From assembly GCA_023423995.1 (NCBI GenBank), contig JAFAEL010000242.1, positions 1-5,935 of the forward strand: a stretch of DNA of 5,935 nt, read 5' to 3'. Below, one piece after another: positions 5,681 through 5,935 of this stretch. The notes beneath the pieces were generated by a model. It was given only the letters and a program-made list of their open reading frames with translations. It was not told where the DNA came from and searched no databases. The stretch is from Pseudomonadota bacterium (lineage in GTDB: Bacteria > Pseudomonadota > Alphaproteobacteria > Rhizobiales > Beijerinckiaceae). The translations under genes were made by a program, and so were the position numbers. Each line of letters begins with the position of its first letter. Within the stretch, counting starts at the first letter, position 1.

Positions 5681-5694
5681 GGTCTCCCAAGACC
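5681..5694 (-). promoter_or_regulatory. Small inverted repeat over the SnoaL-like ribosome binding site
   Basis: GGTCT (5681-5685) and AGACC (5690-5694) form a 5-bp stem around a 4-nt loop. On the minus-strand transcript the GGGAG ribosome binding site (+ 5684-5688) straddles the loop and one arm. It could moderate translation, or be a protein-binding half of the shared region. The stem is short, so chance is possible. Confidence 0.3.
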
Positions 5695-5765
5695 GGCGCC
5701 AGAACGCGCCTCGCCGGCCCAACTGGCTGGCTCGCGAAGAATGCGCTCTTCTCCCGCTGCATCCA

Positions 5766-5780
5766 GTGATACGATTTCAC
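5766..5780. promoter_or_regulatory. LysR-type operator candidate (T-N11-A dyad)
   Basis: GTGATACGATTTCAC has arms GTGA (5766-5769) and TCAC (5777-5780) and fits T-N11-A (T5767, A5779), the core motif bound by LysR-family regulators. It ends 4 bases before the lysR start at 5785 and lies 91 bases from the SnoaL-like start. Such a position fits autorepression and possible activation of the divergent gene. A second dyad GAAGA (5736-5740) / TCTTC (5747-5751) and GCCGGCC (5713-5719) / GGCTGGC (5725-5731) lie between the two starts. Binding is inferred. Confidence 0.5.
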
Positions 5781-5784
5781 GAAC

Positions 5785-5935
5785 ATGCTGCACGAAATTG
5801 CTGATCTAAGCCGGGTCGATCTGAACCTCTTCGTGCTGTTCGAGGCCGTGTTGAGGGAGAGAAACGTTGGGCGAGCAGCGGAGCGGCTGAACCTCTCTCC
5901 ATCCGCGGTCAGTCACGGGCTGGGGCGCCTGCGGC
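5785..5935 (+). CDS. LysR-family transcriptional regulator, N-terminal part (3' end outside window)
   Basis: The 50 visible residues begin MLHEIADLSRVDLNLFVLFE and continue into 'VGRAAERLNLSPSAVSHGLGRLR' (28-50). This is the hallmark LysR N-terminus: D-L-N-L-F-x-x-F-E-A, then the winged helix-turn-helix with A-A-x-R-L-x-x-S-x-x-A-V-S. The conserved 'SHAL' is 'SHGL' here, a small change. A LysR protein normally has about 300 residues, with an inducer-binding domain after the HTH, so most of it is outside. The ATG at 5785 has no obvious ribosome binding site. It is divergent from the SnoaL-like gene, with 109 bases between the starts, the usual LysR arrangement for control of a neighbour. Confidence 0.93.
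   Translation, partial: MLHEIADLSRVDLNLFVLFEAVLRERNVGRAAERLNLSPSAVSHGLGRLR

Noticed and set aside
5196..5804. Plus-strand frame of 202 residues opposite the SnoaL-like gene
   Set aside because: It is antisense to a well-supported gene with a good ribosome binding site and fold-like sequence.
1..5935. CRISPR array, insertion sequence or toxin-antitoxin pair
   Set aside because: No regularly spaced repeats, transposase motifs, terminal inverted repeats or recognisable toxin/antitoxin sequences were seen.

Overview
The window is GC-rich DNA whose reading frames mostly end codons in G or C. The best guess for the host is an alphaproteobacterium of the Hyphomicrobiales, probably Methylobacterium, Microvirga or a relative. 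This rests on two short proteins with the DUF6894 signature and a small 'SPNGD' protein of a type I recall from those genera, plus a phage-like protein of a kind common in rhizobial and Methylobacterium prophages. The assignment is by recall, not by database search.

Layout. (1) Bases 1-1272 (+) hold the C-terminal 423 residues of a long helical protein that looks like a prophage virion or DNA-ejection protein; its start lies outside the window. (2) Bases 1273-1747 show no convincing gene. A short frame with a protein-like stretch but no start may be a relic, and two small hairpins are present. (3) Bases 1748-2726 (+) hold three small genes: a DUF6894 protein, a small conserved protein overlapping it by 4 bp (ATGA), and a second DUF6894 protein about 100 bp further on. 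(4) Bases 2727-3043 are probably non-coding. (5) Two small minus-strand genes follow, at 3044-3274 (unknown, helical) and 3560-3847 (hydrophilic, Gly/Pro-rich). (6) Bases 3848-4166 form a divergent intergenic region with an unusual alternating repeat. (7) Bases 4167-4958 (+) encode a phytanoyl-CoA dioxygenase-like Fe(II)/2-oxoglutarate oxygenase. (8) A strong hairpin at 4971-4996 separates it from a convergent minus-strand gene at 5127-5675, a SnoaL/NTF2-like protein with a weak Tat-like leader. (9) A LysR-family regulator starts at 5785 (+), divergent from the SnoaL-like gene and cut off by the window end.

How the parts may work together. The clearest functional unit is the lysR / SnoaL-like divergent pair. 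Its 109-bp shared intergenic region contains a T-N11-A dyad of LysR type just before the lysR start. The dioxygenase may belong to the same metabolic neighbourhood, but it converges on the pair and is separated by the hairpin, so the link is only positional. The DUF6894 cluster has no known biochemical role. The left part looks like an accessory region next to prophage material, with several short genes and long non-coding gaps. I did not find a clear novel defence or mobile system. The best leads are the DUF6894 cluster, the three-arm repeat at 3933-3972 and the LysR-type operator.
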